This document shows positions 1 to 9,630 of a stretch of DNA of 64,000 bases, in pieces. Both the position numbers and the translations under genes were made by a program. Numbering within the stretch: the first letter of the stretch is position 1; each line of letters begins with the position of its first letter. This DNA is from Sphingomonadaceae bacterium (GTDB taxonomy: Bacteria > Pseudomonadota > Alphaproteobacteria > Sphingomonadales > Sphingomonadaceae): positions 62,001 to 126,000 of the forward strand of contig JADZEQ010000001.1 of NCBI GenBank assembly GCA_020850455.1, read 5' to 3'. The notes beneath the pieces are model-generated. The model was not told the origin of the DNA. It ran no database searches and saw only the letters and a program-made list of their open reading frames with translations.

Positions 1-255
1 GACTGCCACCGCCTCTTGCCCGATATAAAGGTGGCAGAAACCGCCGATCAGCCCCAGCCCGTACAACTGCCCCGCCTTTTCCTCAAAGCGTCGGATGAGC
101 AGCATTTCGCGGTAAAATGCCTCCATCGTCGCCAGATCGGCGGGATAACGGCCATGCGCCTCCGGCTTTTCGCGGTTGGAAAGCACAGCGCCCTGCGCTT
201 TGGCCGCCGCCTTGGCTGGTTTGGCGGTTGCCGATTTCTGCCCCTTTGCGGCCAA
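1..255 (-). CDS. pdhA: Pyruvate dehydrogenase E1 component alpha subunit, N-terminal part (cut by window edge)
   Basis: Only the first 85 codons are inside the window. After an Ala/Lys-rich leader of about 50 residues comes the E1-alpha opening, with [18 protein letters not shown] followed by [12 protein letters not shown] (about residues 55-83), where the family begins its thiamine-diphosphate fold. E1 alpha/beta decarboxylates pyruvate and passes the acetyl group to the lipoyl E2 of the pyruvate dehydrogenase complex. The start chosen is TTG at 255, preceded by a GGGGGAGGG ribosome-binding site; the GTG five bases upstream is out of frame. The gene follows the ftsB-like gene on the same strand, a pairing common in alphaproteobacteria. 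Confidence 0.88.
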   Translation of the reverse strand, partial: MAAKGQKSATAKPAKAAAKAQGAVLSNREKPEAHGRYPADLATMEAFYREMLLIRRFEEKAGQLYGLGLIGGFCHLYIGQEAVAV

Positions 256-382
256 GTCACCCTCCCCCAAATTTACGTGGCGCCGCGCGCCGCACATTTG
301 TCCGGCTATAGGCAATCTGCCGCGCGATGCAACGGCGAAGGCGTTACGGCATCGTGCTATTTGGTTGCGATAGAGAGCAGAA

Positions 383-709
383 TCAGCGCTGCGGATGCAG
401 CGGAATTACAATATCGTCGGGGTGCACATAATTAAGCTCGCCGCGTAGCATTTCATCGGCCAAATCGGGGTCGACATGATGCGGGTTGAGCAAGCGCTTG
501 CGGTTGATGAGCCGCACCCGTTCGGCCTTTAATTCGGCCAGTTGCACGCGGCTCGCCGCCAATTCGCGGCGATAATCGCTCCACGCAAAAACGCCGGTGC
601 TGCCGAACAGCAACCATGTGGCGATGACAATGCCACCGGCAATCGACAGCAGTACGGCCCCGGAAGGGCGCCTGCTTCGAATCTTGGGTGGGTTGGCGTT
701 ACGCGGCAT
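383..709 (-). CDS. FtsB/DivIC-family septum formation initiator protein
   Basis: A 108-residue bitopic membrane protein. After a short basic N-terminus there is one membrane span (about residues 17-42, [19 protein letters not shown]), then a charged heptad-rich stretch (about 45-75) that should form a coiled coil, and a short C-terminal tail. Size and order match FtsB/DivIC, which bridges FtsL and FtsQ in the divisome. ATG at 709 is chosen because AAGGGG lies just before it; a GTG at 724 has no ribosome-binding site. The gene lies 127 bases upstream of pdhA on the same strand. The family call is firm; the exact FtsB role is inferred. Confidence 0.8.
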   Translation of the reverse strand: MPRNANPPKIRSRRPSGAVLLSIAGGIVIATWLLFGSTGVFAWSDYRRELAASRVQLAELKAERVRLINRKRLLNPHHVDPDLADEMLRGELNYVHPDDIVIPLHPQR

Positions 710-950
710 GGCCCCTTGAATCACGCAAGTTACGGTGCGTCAACCACCATTTCATAAGTGATTCAAATGATTCGATGAAGTTGTGGTCGGTGAACATAAT
801 ATGTTGCGCGCCAGCGAAATGCGCCCGCCCCCTTTCCAAACCTGCCCCATGCTTGCCTTTTACCCGCAACATGGCTATGCGCGCGCCCTTCCAGCCATGG
901 TCATCCCTGGAGGCGTGGCGGAAGTCCAAATTGGAAATGGAGTAAGTTAC

Positions 951-1574
951 ATGAGCGAACAGCTGACGCTGTCGGCCGAAACGCGCGATCGGGAAGGCAA
1001 GGGAGCATCCCGTGCATTGCGCAACAATGGCCGCGTACCCGCCGTCATCTATGGTGGCAAATCCGAACCGCAGACGATCCATCTTGAAGAAAAAGCGCTG
1101 GTCAAAGCATTGATGACCGGCCATTTCTTCAACAGCGTTGTCGAAGTCACCGTTGGTGGCAAGGCGCAAACCACCCTGCCCAAGGATGTTGCCTTTCACC
1201 CGGTCACCGAACGCCCGATGCACGTTGATTTCCTGCGCGTTGCCAAGGATACCAAGCTGACCGTCAACGTCCCGGTCCACTTCATCAATGAAGAAAAATC
1301 GCCGGGCCTGAAGCGCGGTGGCGTTCTGAACATCGTGCGCCATGACGTCGAACTGGCCTGCGATGCCAGCCATATCCCCGATGAACTGACCATCGACCTT
1401 AGCGGTTATGACGTTGGTGATTCGATCCACATTTCTGCCGTCACCCTGCCCCAAGGGGCTTCGCCGACGATCACCGACCGCGATTTCACCATCGCCACCG
1501 TCGTTGCGCCGTCGGGCCTGCGTTCGGCCGAAGGTGACAATAGCAAAACCGAAGGCGACACCGCCGAGGGCTAA
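951..1574 (+). CDS. rplY: 50S ribosomal protein L25/general stress protein Ctc
   Basis: This 207-residue protein is the long (TL5/Ctc) form of L25. The N-terminal domain (about residues 1-95, starting [20 protein letters not shown]) binds 5S rRNA, and the following beta-rich C-terminal domain carries the family segment with [20 protein letters not shown]. The acidic, Thr/Ser-rich last 20 residues are typical of sphingomonads. ATG at 951 is chosen because GGAG lies eight bases upstream and conserved sequence begins there; reading frame further upstream shows no homology. It is followed by a rho-independent terminator and then pth, its usual alphaproteobacterial neighbour. Confidence 0.95.
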   Translation: MSEQLTLSAETRDREGKGASRALRNNGRVPAVIYGGKSEPQTIHLEEKALVKALMTGHFFNSVVEVTVGGKAQTTLPKDVAFHPVTERPMHVDFLRVAKDTKLTVNVPVHFINEEKSPGLKRGGVLNIVRHDVELACDASHIPDELTIDLSGYDVGDSIHISAVTLPQGASPTITDRDFTIATVVAPSGLRSAEGDNSKTEGDTAEG

Positions 1575-1600
1575 GCCAAACAAATATTCAGCACTTGCCA

Positions 1601-1630
1601 ACCCCTCCCCTTTTGGGGGAGGGGTTTTTT
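1601..1630 (+). terminator. Rho-independent terminator of rplY that also contains the pth ribosome-binding site
   Basis: CCCCTCCCC, a TTTT loop, GGGGGAGGGG and then six T form a textbook intrinsic terminator 27 bases after the rplY stop. The last T is immediately followed by the pth ATG. The right arm (GGAGGGG) is therefore also the only Shine-Dalgarno-like sequence for pth, at normal spacing. Confidence 0.85.
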
Positions 1631-2203
1631 ATGCAAATCTGGGCAGGTCTCGGCAATCCGGGCGCGAATTACGCGCTCCACCGACATAATGTCGGCTTCA
1701 TGCTGGCCGACGTCTTGGCAGCAGATGGGCAATTTGGCCCATGGACGCGCAAATTTCAGGCTCTGGTCGCCGAAGGGCGGATTGGCACCAGCCGCATCCT
1801 CCTGATGAAGCCGCAGACCTTCATGAACGAAAGCGGCCGCGCGATTGGCGAAGCATTGCGCTTTTTCAAGGGCGTCGCCGAAGATGTTACCATATTTTAC
1901 GATGAACTGGATCTCGCCCCCATGAAGATCAAGCTGCAACGCGGCGGCGGCGCAGCGGGGCATAATGGCGTGCGTTCGACCATCCAACATATTGGCGCAG
2001 ATTTCCGTCGTCTGCGCATCGGCATCGGCCATCCGGGGCATAAGGATGCGGTAACCGGCCATGTGCTGGGCAATTTTGCCAAGGTCGAAATGGAACCGCT
2101 CAGCGACACATTGGCGGCGATTGCCGCATGCGCGCCGCGCCTCGCCGATGGGGATGATGCGCGCTTCCTCACCGACATCGCGCTGCGCATGGCACGCGAT
2201 TAA
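1631..2203 (+). CDS. pth: Peptidyl-tRNA hydrolase (Pth1)
   Basis: Pth recycles peptidyl-tRNAs dropped by stalled ribosomes by cleaving the ester bond between peptide and tRNA. At 190 residues it has normal family length. The motifs are present: GLGNPG (6-11, with N9), RHNVGF with the catalytic H19, MNESG (N66), DELDL with D91, and GGAAGHNG with N112, matching the E. coli residues N10, H20, N68, D93 and N114. ATG at 1631 starts exactly at the conserved N-terminus. An upstream in-frame ATG at 1595 would translate the terminator and is rejected. Confidence 0.96.
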   Translation: MQIWAGLGNPGANYALHRHNVGFMLADVLAADGQFGPWTRKFQALVAEGRIGTSRILLMKPQTFMNESGRAIGEALRFFKGVAEDVTIFYDELDLAPMKIKLQRGGGAAGHNGVRSTIQHIGADFRRLRIGIGHPGHKDAVTGHVLGNFAKVEMEPLSDTLAAIAACAPRLADGDDARFLTDIALRMARD

Positions 2204-2208
2204 CCGCC

Positions 2209-2718
2209 ATGCAGCGTCTTTTGATCATCGGCCCGTGCGGTGCGGGCAAGTCCACATTGGCGCGCATTTTGGGCGCGCGTCTCGCCCTGCCCATATACCA
2301 TATCGATCAACTCAACTGGCAACCGGGCTGGGTCGAAGCGGGCAGGGACGCGCTACGTACCAAACTTGAGGATATTGTGGTCAGCGATCGCTGGCTGATT
2401 GACGGCAATTACGGCGGCACGCTGGATGCCCGACTGGACCGCGCCGACACCATCATCTACCTCGATTTCCCTATCTACCTGTGCCTTTGGCGGTTGGCAC
2501 GGCGTATCTATACCTACCGTGGCCGCGCCCGTCCCGACATGCCCGATGGTTGCCCCGAACGCTTTGACCCGGCATTTTTCTGGTATGTCGCGCGCTGGAA
2601 CCATGGCCCGCGCCCACGCACGGAGGAAAGGTTGGCCGGACAAGAATCCAAACTTGTCCGCCTGCGCTCCCCCACCGAACTAGCGCGCTGGATGGACTCC
2701 TTGGCCCCGGCGGCATAG
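2209..2718 (+). CDS. P-loop NTPase of the FlaR / DNA-topology-modulation (adenylate-kinase-like) family
   Basis: A 169-residue protein with a Walker A motif at residues 8-16 (GPCGAGKST). It continues with ARxLGxRLxLPIYHIDQLNWQPGW, the signature of the small kinase-like family annotated as FlaR or topology modulation protein; DRWLIDGNYGGT near residue 65 is the other conserved block. The substrate is unknown, and the historical FlaR name does not establish a role in DNA topology. Its ATG lies six bases after the pth stop, so it is probably co-transcribed with pth. Together with the next gene it separates pth from ychF, which are often adjacent. Confidence 0.75.
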   Translation: MQRLLIIGPCGAGKSTLARILGARLALPIYHIDQLNWQPGWVEAGRDALRTKLEDIVVSDRWLIDGNYGGTLDARLDRADTIIYLDFPIYLCLWRLARRIYTYRGRARPDMPDGCPERFDPAFFWYVARWNHGPRPRTEERLAGQESKLVRLRSPTELARWMDSLAPAA

Positions 2719-2728
2719 GGAGCCGTCG

Positions 2729-3328
2729 ATGACCATCCGACCGCTCTTTACGACGCCGCTCTACCAAGCCGACCTTGGCGATGCCGCGCCGGTTACCGCG
2801 CTGGTACATGCGCTGGGCATCTTGGCCAAAGACGATCGCGCAGGCATCAAATGGTCGCGCGATCATGGCTATAAGGGCTATACCAGCTATGCCAGCCTGA
2901 ATGATCTGCCCCAGCGCGACCCTGATATTGCTGCACTGGTCAAGTTGATCGACCGGCATGTCGCGCGCTTTGCCGATTTGGCGGGGATGGAAATCCACAA
3001 AAAGCTGCGCTGCGACAGCCTGTGGGTCAATGTGATGCAACCCGGCGCGAGCCATTCGGGCCATATCCACCCGCACAGCGTGGTATCGGGTACTTTTTAC
3101 GTCGCCATTCCCGACGGAGCGGGCGCAATCAGCTTTGAAGACCCACGTCTGCCGATGTTGATGAACGCGCCGCTGCGCCGCGATGATGCCGACGAAAGCC
3201 AGCAAAGCTTTGTCACCATAAGGCCGCAGCCAGGCATGCTCCTCCTCTGGGAAAGCTGGCTGCGCCATGCGGTGCTGCCGCATCAGGGCAAGGGGCAGCG
3301 GCTTTCCATCTCCTTCAATTACGCCTGA
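2729..3328 (+). CDS. Putative 2OG-Fe(II) oxygenase (TIGR02466 family)
   Basis: The 199-residue protein matches the small family known as TIGR02466 / putative 2-oxoglutarate-Fe(II) oxygenase. It opens with IRPLFTTPLYQADL, as members do. Around residues 109-124 the stretch HSGHIHPHSVVSGTFYV offers the first metal ligands, and near 176 a WLRHAVLPHQG block offers the distal His, followed by a conserved R and SISFNY at the C-terminus (2OG-binding side). Substrate is unknown. It lies ten bases after the P-loop gene and 17 before ychF, as part of a plus-strand run from pth. Confidence 0.75.
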   Translation: MTIRPLFTTPLYQADLGDAAPVTALVHALGILAKDDRAGIKWSRDHGYKGYTSYASLNDLPQRDPDIAALVKLIDRHVARFADLAGMEIHKKLRCDSLWVNVMQPGASHSGHIHPHSVVSGTFYVAIPDGAGAISFEDPRLPMLMNAPLRRDDADESQQSFVTIRPQPGMLLLWESWLRHAVLPHQGKGQRLSISFNYA

Positions 3329-3345
3329 TAAGGATTGTAAATAAA

Positions 3346-4443
3346 ATGGGTTTCAAATGTGGCATCGTCGGCCTGCCCAATGTCGGCAAATCGACCCTGT
3401 TCAACGCGCTCACCGAAACACAGGCGGCGCAGGCGGCCAACTACCCCTTTTGCACCATCGAACCCAATGTCGGGCAGGTGGCGGTGCCCGACGCGCGGCT
3501 CGACAAATTGGCCGCAATCGCGGGCAGCCAGAAAATCATCGAAACCCAGTTGGCCTTTGTCGATATCGCCGGACTGGTCCGTGGGGCGAGCAAGGGCGAA
3601 GGATTGGGCAACCAATTTCTCGGCAATATCCGCGAAGTGGACGCCATCGTCCATGTGCTGCGCTGTTTTGAGGATGACGACATCCAGCATGTCGAAAACC
3701 ATATCGACCCGATTGCCGATGCCGAAACGGTCGAAACCGAATTATTGCTCGCCGACCTCGAAAGTCTCGAAAAACGTGTCCCCAACCTCGCCAAACGGGG
3801 GGCGAATGGCGACAAGGATGCCAAATGCGCCGCCGCCGTCCTTGCCCGCGCGCTCGACCTGTTGCGCGAGGGCAAACCGGCGCGGCTGCTCACCCCCAAT
3901 GATGCAGAGGAGGCTCGTCATTTCGCGCAAGCCCAATTGCTGACCAGCAAGCCCGTCCTCTATGTCTGCAATGTCGAAGAAGGTGCCGCGGCAGAGGGGA
4001 ATGCCCATTCGGCGCGCGTTTTCGCCAAGGCCGCGGCGGAGGGTGCGCAGGCGGTCGTGGTTTCTGCCGCCATCGAAAGCGAATTGGTCGGTATGGCAGC
4101 CGACGAACGCGACCTGTTTCTGGCTGAACTGGGGCTTGCCGAAACCGGCCTCGCCCGGGTGGTGCGCGCGGGCTATGCCCTGCTCCACCTCCTCACCTTT
4201 TTCACCGTCGGGCCAAAGGAAGCGCGGGCATGGACGGTCGAAAGCGGCGCCACCGCGCCCGAGGCGGCAGGCGTCATCCATAGCGATTTTCAAAAGGGCT
4301 TCATCCGCGCCGAAACCATAGCCTTTGCCGATTATGTCGAATTGGGCGGCGAAGCACGTGCGCGGGAGGCGGGAAAACTGCGTGCAGAGGGCAAGGCCTA
4401 TATCGTTGCCGATGGCGATGTGATGCATTTCCTACACAGTTGA
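3346..4443 (+). CDS. ychF: Redox-regulated, ribosome-binding ATPase YchF (OLA1 family)
   Basis: This 365-residue protein is a near-standard YchF (usually 363-366). The G1 motif GLPNVGKST is at residues 9-17, DIAGLVRGASKGEGLGN is the G3 region, a coiled-coil segment follows around 130-200, and the C-terminal TGS domain contains LLTFFTVGPKEARAWT and the conserved end HSDFQKGFIRAE with DYVELGG. YchF hydrolyses ATP rather than GTP, binds ribosomes and modulates oxidative-stress responses. AAGGATT precedes the ATG. The stop lies in an imperfect 14-bp tandem duplication (CCTACACAGTTGAT / CCTACATAGCTGAC). Confidence 0.96.
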   Translation: MGFKCGIVGLPNVGKSTLFNALTETQAAQAANYPFCTIEPNVGQVAVPDARLDKLAAIAGSQKIIETQLAFVDIAGLVRGASKGEGLGNQFLGNIREVDAIVHVLRCFEDDDIQHVENHIDPIADAETVETELLLADLESLEKRVPNLAKRGANGDKDAKCAAAVLARALDLLREGKPARLLTPNDAEEARHFAQAQLLTSKPVLYVCNVEEGAAAEGNAHSARVFAKAAAEGAQAVVVSAAIESELVGMAADERDLFLAELGLAETGLARVVRAGYALLHLLTFFTVGPKEARAWTVESGATAPEAAGVIHSDFQKGFIRAETIAFADYVELGGEARAREAGKLRAEGKAYIVADGDVMHFLHS

Positions 4444-4534
4444 TCCTACATAGCTGACCCAAAGGGCTATTCGGCTACGCATTGGGCTATTTCGCTTGTC
4501 AAGCCAAGGCGGCAAGCTACCCAGAAGACAGCGA

Positions 4535-4552
4535 TTCGGTTACAAAACCGAA
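4535..4552. promoter_or_regulatory. 18-bp perfect inverted repeat upstream of phoD (possible operator)
   Basis: TTCGGTT-ACAA-AACCGAA is a perfect 7-bp inverted repeat with a four-base spacer. It sits in the 132-bp gap between ychF and phoD, 23 bases before the phoD ATG. There is no T-run, so it is more likely an operator or a leader hairpin than a terminator. It does not look like the tandem PhoB box. Confidence 0.4.
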
Positions 4553-4575
4553 CCCGGAAAAGGAAATATGCCATC

Positions 4576-6141
4576 ATGTTCACGCGACGCTTATTCATGG
4601 CAGGGGCGACGGCGGGGCTGATCGGCGCGCCCGCCATCATCCGGGCGCGGACGCTGTGGCGCGATTACCCCTTCAGCCTTGGCGTGGCATCGGGCGACCC
4701 GAGCAGCGATGGCTTTGTCATCTGGACGCGTATAGCCCCCGAACCGATGGAACGCCATGGCGGGCTGGGCCTTGGCCCCACCCATGTCGACTGGGAAGTG
4801 GCGAGCGATGGGGGGTTCCGCAACATCGTGCAGCATGGGACAGCCATCGCCCGGCCTGAACTGGGCCACAGCGTCCATGTCGAAATATCCGGCCTGTTGC
4901 CCGACCGCCCATATCATTATCGTTTTACCGCCGATGGCGAACAGAGCCTGCGCGGCAGCGCACGCACCCTGCCCGCCGTCAACGCCAGCCCGACCTCGGT
5001 CAAATTCGGCGTTGCCGGGTGCCAGAATTATGAAGCCGGTTTTTATGGCGCCTATCGCCACCTCGCCGCCGAAGATGATCTTGCCTTCGTCTATCATTAT
5101 GGCGATTTCATCTATGAATATCGGGCGGACTTTTACTTTGCTGGTGGCCTGCCCTTTCGCCCGGTGCGCCAGCACGCCTATCGCAACCTTATCTCACTCG
5201 ACGATTATCGGCTGGCCTATACGCAAAGCCTGATGGACATCGACCTGCAGGCCGCGCGCGGCGCGCACGCATTTTTGTCGAGCATCGATGACCATGAAGT
5301 GGTCAATGATTGGGTCTCCAACGTCGATAATTGGGCGCTCGGCATCCCCGGTGACAATCCCGAAGCGCCGAGCGCCGAAATCTTCATGCTGCGCAAGGCG
5401 GCCGCGATGCAGGCATGGTATGAACATATGCCGGTGCGCGCGTCGATGCTGCCGCGCAATGGCATGGTCGCGCTAAACCGGGAATTGCGTTATGGCAATC
5501 TCCTGTCGATGCAATTGCTCGACACCCGGCAATATCGCGATGACCAGCCCTGCGGCGATGGCTTCAAACCGGCCTGCCCGGACGTGTTTGCGCGCAACGC
5601 ATCGGTACTTGGCCGCGCACAGGAAAATTGGCTCGACGCCAATTTGCGCACCCCCGCCGCATGGTATGCGATGGCGCAACAGGTTACGATGATGAGCCTC
5701 GACCGCCGTCGCCGGGCGGAGGAGCCGGCAAAAATCCTCAACCTCGATTCATGGGCAGCCTATGAAGCACCGCGCGAACGCATGCTGGCGCGCATCGGCA
5801 ATTTGCGCAATTGCGTGGTGCTGACCGGCGATGAGCATCAGAATTTCGCCGGTGACCTAGTGCTCAATGACCGGGTGGTGGGCAGCGAATTTGTCGCCAC
5901 ATCCATCTCCAGCGGCGGCGATGGCAGCGACCTGCGCCCCGGTTCGCAACAATTTCTTGCCTTCAACCCCGAAGTCAAATTCTGCAACGATCAGCGCGGC
6001 TATCTTGTCTGCGAGGTCAACCGGGATGTGTGGCGCACCCATTATATGGTGGTGGACAAGGTGACGACGCCCACCAACATATTGTCGCGCCGCGCCACCG
6101 CAGAAGTGGCGTCGGGACAAGTCGGGCTGCGCATGGCATGA
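4576..6141 (+). CDS. phoD: PhoD-type alkaline phosphatase/phosphodiesterase, Tat-exported
   Basis: The 521-residue protein begins with a twin-arginine signal (MFTRRLFMAGATAGLIGAPA), so it should be folded in the cytoplasm and exported by Tat to the periplasm or surface. The PhoD N-terminal domain follows, then the metallophosphatase core with GVAGCQNYEAGFYGAY, HYGDFIYEY, SIDDHEVVNDW and TGDEHQNFAGD, which carry the Fe/Ca ligands in characterised PhoD enzymes. The family cleaves phosphomonoesters and diesters to release phosphate under limitation. The ATG is preceded by AAAGGAAA. The following MaoC-like gene overlaps or nearly overlaps the stop, suggesting co-transcription although no shared pathway is obvious. 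Confidence 0.9.
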   Translation: MFTRRLFMAGATAGLIGAPAIIRARTLWRDYPFSLGVASGDPSSDGFVIWTRIAPEPMERHGGLGLGPTHVDWEVASDGGFRNIVQHGTAIARPELGHSVHVEISGLLPDRPYHYRFTADGEQSLRGSARTLPAVNASPTSVKFGVAGCQNYEAGFYGAYRHLAAEDDLAFVYHYGDFIYEYRADFYFAGGLPFRPVRQHAYRNLISLDDYRLAYTQSLMDIDLQAARGAHAFLSSIDDHEVVNDWVSNVDNWALGIPGDNPEAPSAEIFMLRKAAAMQAWYEHMPVRASMLPRNGMVALNRELRYGNLLSMQLLDTRQYRDDQPCGDGFKPACPDVFARNASVLGRAQENWLDANLRTPAAWYAMAQQVTMMSLDRRRRAEEPAKILNLDSWAAYEAPRERMLARIGNLRNCVVLTGDEHQNFAGDLVLNDRVVGSEFVATSISSGGDGSDLRPGSQQFLAFNPEVKFCNDQRGYLVCEVNRDVWRTHYMVVDKVTTPTNILSRRATAEVASGQVGLRMA

Positions 6142-6155
6142 GCGAGGGACAGGAA

Positions 6156-6629
6156 ATGGTCGATCCCATCCACTATGAAGATATCGAGGTGGGGAGCGTC
6201 ACCTGTTACGGCAATTATGCCGTAACGCGGGAGGAGGTGATTGAGTTTGCCTCCAAATATGACCCGCAACCCTTTCACCTTTCCGACGAGGCGGCGGCGC
6301 AAACCTATTTCGGGCGCCTGTCCGCCAGCGGTTGGCACACGGCCGCGATGGCCATGCGCATGCTGGTCGACAATATGCAGGCTGGACGCCCGACCGCATC
6401 GCTCGGTTCGCCCGGGATTGATGAAATTCGTTGGCGCAAGCCCGTCTATCCCGGCGATCGGCTACGCGTGGAAAACCAGCTTTTGTCGAAACGCCGTTCG
6501 ACATCGCGCCCCGACATGGGGCTGACCCGTTCCAAATCCACCATCTATAATCAGGATGATGAAGTGGTGATGACGCTGATCGCCAATGGCCTGATCCGTG
6601 TCCGCCACCCGGAGGTGGCGGGGGACTAA
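6156..6629 (+). CDS. MaoC-family (R)-hydratase-like hot-dog protein
   Basis: A single hot-dog domain of 157 residues. FASKYDPQPFHLSDEAAAQTYFGRL carries the hydratase-2 catalytic Asp/His pair (D-x-x-P-x-H), and ASGWHTAAMAMRM and GIDEIRWRKPVYPGDRLRV are further MaoC hallmarks. Such proteins hydrate trans-2-enoyl-CoA or related acyl-CoAs; the substrate here is unknown. ATG at 6156 is preferred because GAGGGACAGGAA lies directly before it. ATG at 6138, overlapping the phoD stop as ATGA, is the alternative and would add six residues. It ends 21 bases from the convergent mutL. Confidence 0.85.
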   Translation: MVDPIHYEDIEVGSVTCYGNYAVTREEVIEFASKYDPQPFHLSDEAAAQTYFGRLSASGWHTAAMAMRMLVDNMQAGRPTASLGSPGIDEIRWRKPVYPGDRLRVENQLLSKRRSTSRPDMGLTRSKSTIYNQDDEVVMTLIANGLIRVRHPEVAGD

Positions 6630-6650
6630 TTTGTCGCGCCGGCCATCCCG

Positions 6651-8444
6651 TCAACGGCGCGCGAATAATTTTTCGATATCGGCGAAGTCGAGTTTGACCC
6701 ATGTCGGGCGACCATGGTTGCACTGGCCCGAATGGGGTGTTGCCTCCATCTCGCGCAGCAAGGCGTTCATTTCAGCGGCATTCAACACCCGCCCGGCGCG
6801 CACACTATGGTGACAGGCAAAGGTCGCCGCGACATGTTCAATCCGTTCAGGCAGCGACAAGGGTGCATCATGCGCCGCCAGATCATCGGCAATATCGCGC
6901 AGCAGCCGCGCGCAATCCACATGGCCGAGCGGCGCGGGGGTGGCGCGCACCAGCATCGCCGCAGGGCCAAAGCGTTCGATCTCCAGCCCAAAATTGGCGA
7001 GGTCCGCCGCCGCATCCTCCAACCGGTCACACGCCACCTCCTCCATCTCGACGACATCGCCCAACAATAATTGCTGCGCGGCGACCCCGCTGCCGGCAAC
7101 ATCGCGGCGCAAGCGTTCGAGCACCAGCCGTTCATGGGCGGCATGCTGGTCAACCAATATCAATCCATCCGCTGCTTCGGCGATGATATAGGTTGCACCC
7201 ACCTGCCCGCGTGCAATGCCCAGCGGCGCATCAATTGGCCTTGCATCCTCACTCGGCGGCGCGCCAAGCGCCTTTCCGGCTAGCGGGGCGAGCGCGGCAA
7301 ATTGGTCAAAACGACGCTGCGGGGCGGCAAAATACCCATTTGATTGCCCATTCGATGGCGCAAAGGATGGCTGGGCATTGCCCATGTACGGGGCATCGCC
7401 TTGCTCCCCCTCCACCTGCCAAAGCGCCATCGCCGCCGCGCTTGCCGGTTGGGCGGCGCGGTTCCCCCCGGCGTCGAGCGCCGCGCGCAACCCGCCGACG
7501 ATCAAACCGCGCACAAATTGCGGGTCACGAAAACGCACCTCCGCCTTTGCCGGATGAACGTTCACATCCACCTCTTCCCCCGGCAGGTCGAGGAATAGCG
7601 CAACGACCGCGTGCCGATCGCGGGAGAGCATGTCGGCATAGGCACCGCGCACCGCACCCGACAGCAATTTATCCTTCACCGGACGGCCATTGACGAACAG
7701 ATATTGGTGGTCAGCCATGCCGCGATGAAAGGTTGGCAGCCCTGCCACCCCGCTAAGCCGCATCGCCCCGCGCGCCACATCTATGGCCACGCTGTTATCC
7801 GCGAGGGCACGGTCGGTGAGCGCCGCGACCCGGTGCAACCTGTCCTGCCCCACCGGCAGATTGAAAATCACCCGTCCATCCTGTTCGAGGATGAAACCGA
7901 TGTCGCCACGCGCCATGGCAAGCCGCCGCGCAGCGTCGAGGCAGGCGGCATATTCGGCCCGCGGACTTCGCAAAAATTTGCGGCGCGCGGGGATTTTTTC
8001 AAACAAGGCCGCCACCGAAACGCGGGTGCCCGCGGTCATAGCGACCGGCTGTGTTGCCCCCATCCGCCCGTTGTCGATGTGCACCGCCCAGCCATCACCC
8101 GCCGCCGTCCGGCTTTCGAATGTCAGTTGCGCGACCGAGGCGATGGAGGGAAGCGCTTCGCCCCGAAACCCCAATGTTGTTACCGCCTCTATCGCCGCAT
8201 CAGGTAATTTGGAGGTGGCGTGGCGTTCAAAGGCAAGCGCAATTTCATCGCGCGCGATGCCACAGCCATCATCCTCCACCATGATCGCGTCAATCCCGCC
8301 ACCCGACAGCCGGATGTGGATGCGCGTGGCGCCCGCATCGATGGCATTTTCGACCAGTTCCTTCATCGCACTGGCCGGTCGTTCCACCACTTCACCGGCA
8401 GCGATGCGATTCACGAGATTTTCGGGGAGCCGCCGTATTGACAT
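6651..8444 (-). CDS. mutL: DNA mismatch repair protein MutL
   Basis: This 597-residue protein starts MSIRRLPENLVNRIAAGEVV and carries the GHKL ATPase motifs: ELVENAIDAG (motif I), DDGCGI (motif II) and TLGFRGEALPSI (motif III). The C-terminal dimerisation domain begins near residue 410 (GQVGATYIIAEAADGLILVDQHAAHER). It ends with CHHSVRAG and CNHGRPTW, as in MutLs that keep the C-terminal endonuclease region. MutL couples MutS mismatch recognition to strand removal. An upstream in-frame ATG at 8474 is discarded because conserved sequence begins at 8444. It is divergent from mreB across 129 bases. Confidence 0.95.
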   Translation of the reverse strand: MSIRRLPENLVNRIAAGEVVERPASAMKELVENAIDAGATRIHIRLSGGGIDAIMVEDDGCGIARDEIALAFERHATSKLPDAAIEAVTTLGFRGEALPSIASVAQLTFESRTAAGDGWAVHIDNGRMGATQPVAMTAGTRVSVAALFEKIPARRKFLRSPRAEYAACLDAARRLAMARGDIGFILEQDGRVIFNLPVGQDRLHRVAALTDRALADNSVAIDVARGAMRLSGVAGLPTFHRGMADHQYLFVNGRPVKDKLLSGAVRGAYADMLSRDRHAVVALFLDLPGEEVDVNVHPAKAEVRFRDPQFVRGLIVGGLRAALDAGGNRAAQPASAAAMALWQVEGEQGDAPYMGNAQPSFAPSNGQSNGYFAAPQRRFDQFAALAPLAGKALGAPPSEDARPIDAPLGIARGQVGATYIIAEAADGLILVDQHAAHERLVLERLRRDVAGSGVAAQQLLLGDVVEMEEVACDRLEDAAADLANFGLEIERFGPAAMLVRATPAPLGHVDCARLLRDIADDLAAHDAPLSLPERIEHVAATFACHHSVRAGRVLNAAEMNALLREMEATPHSGQCNHGRPTWVKLDFADIEKLFARR

Positions 8445-8558
8445 GTGATGCGTCCTAGCGCAGTCCGCCGCCAACGGCGAGATGCCTTTTTGCCCCGATG
8501 TCGTTACGCTTGCACGTCATCATGCCGTGCGGCGTTGAACCTGTATCGGCGCTACTAA

Positions 8559-9620
<1,062 letters not shown>

Positions 9621-9630
9621 GGCGGCTGGC

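Noticed and set aside
4428..4456. Imperfect 14-bp tandem duplication across the ychF stop
   Set aside because: Short and imperfect; it does not alter the reading frame or create a clear signal.
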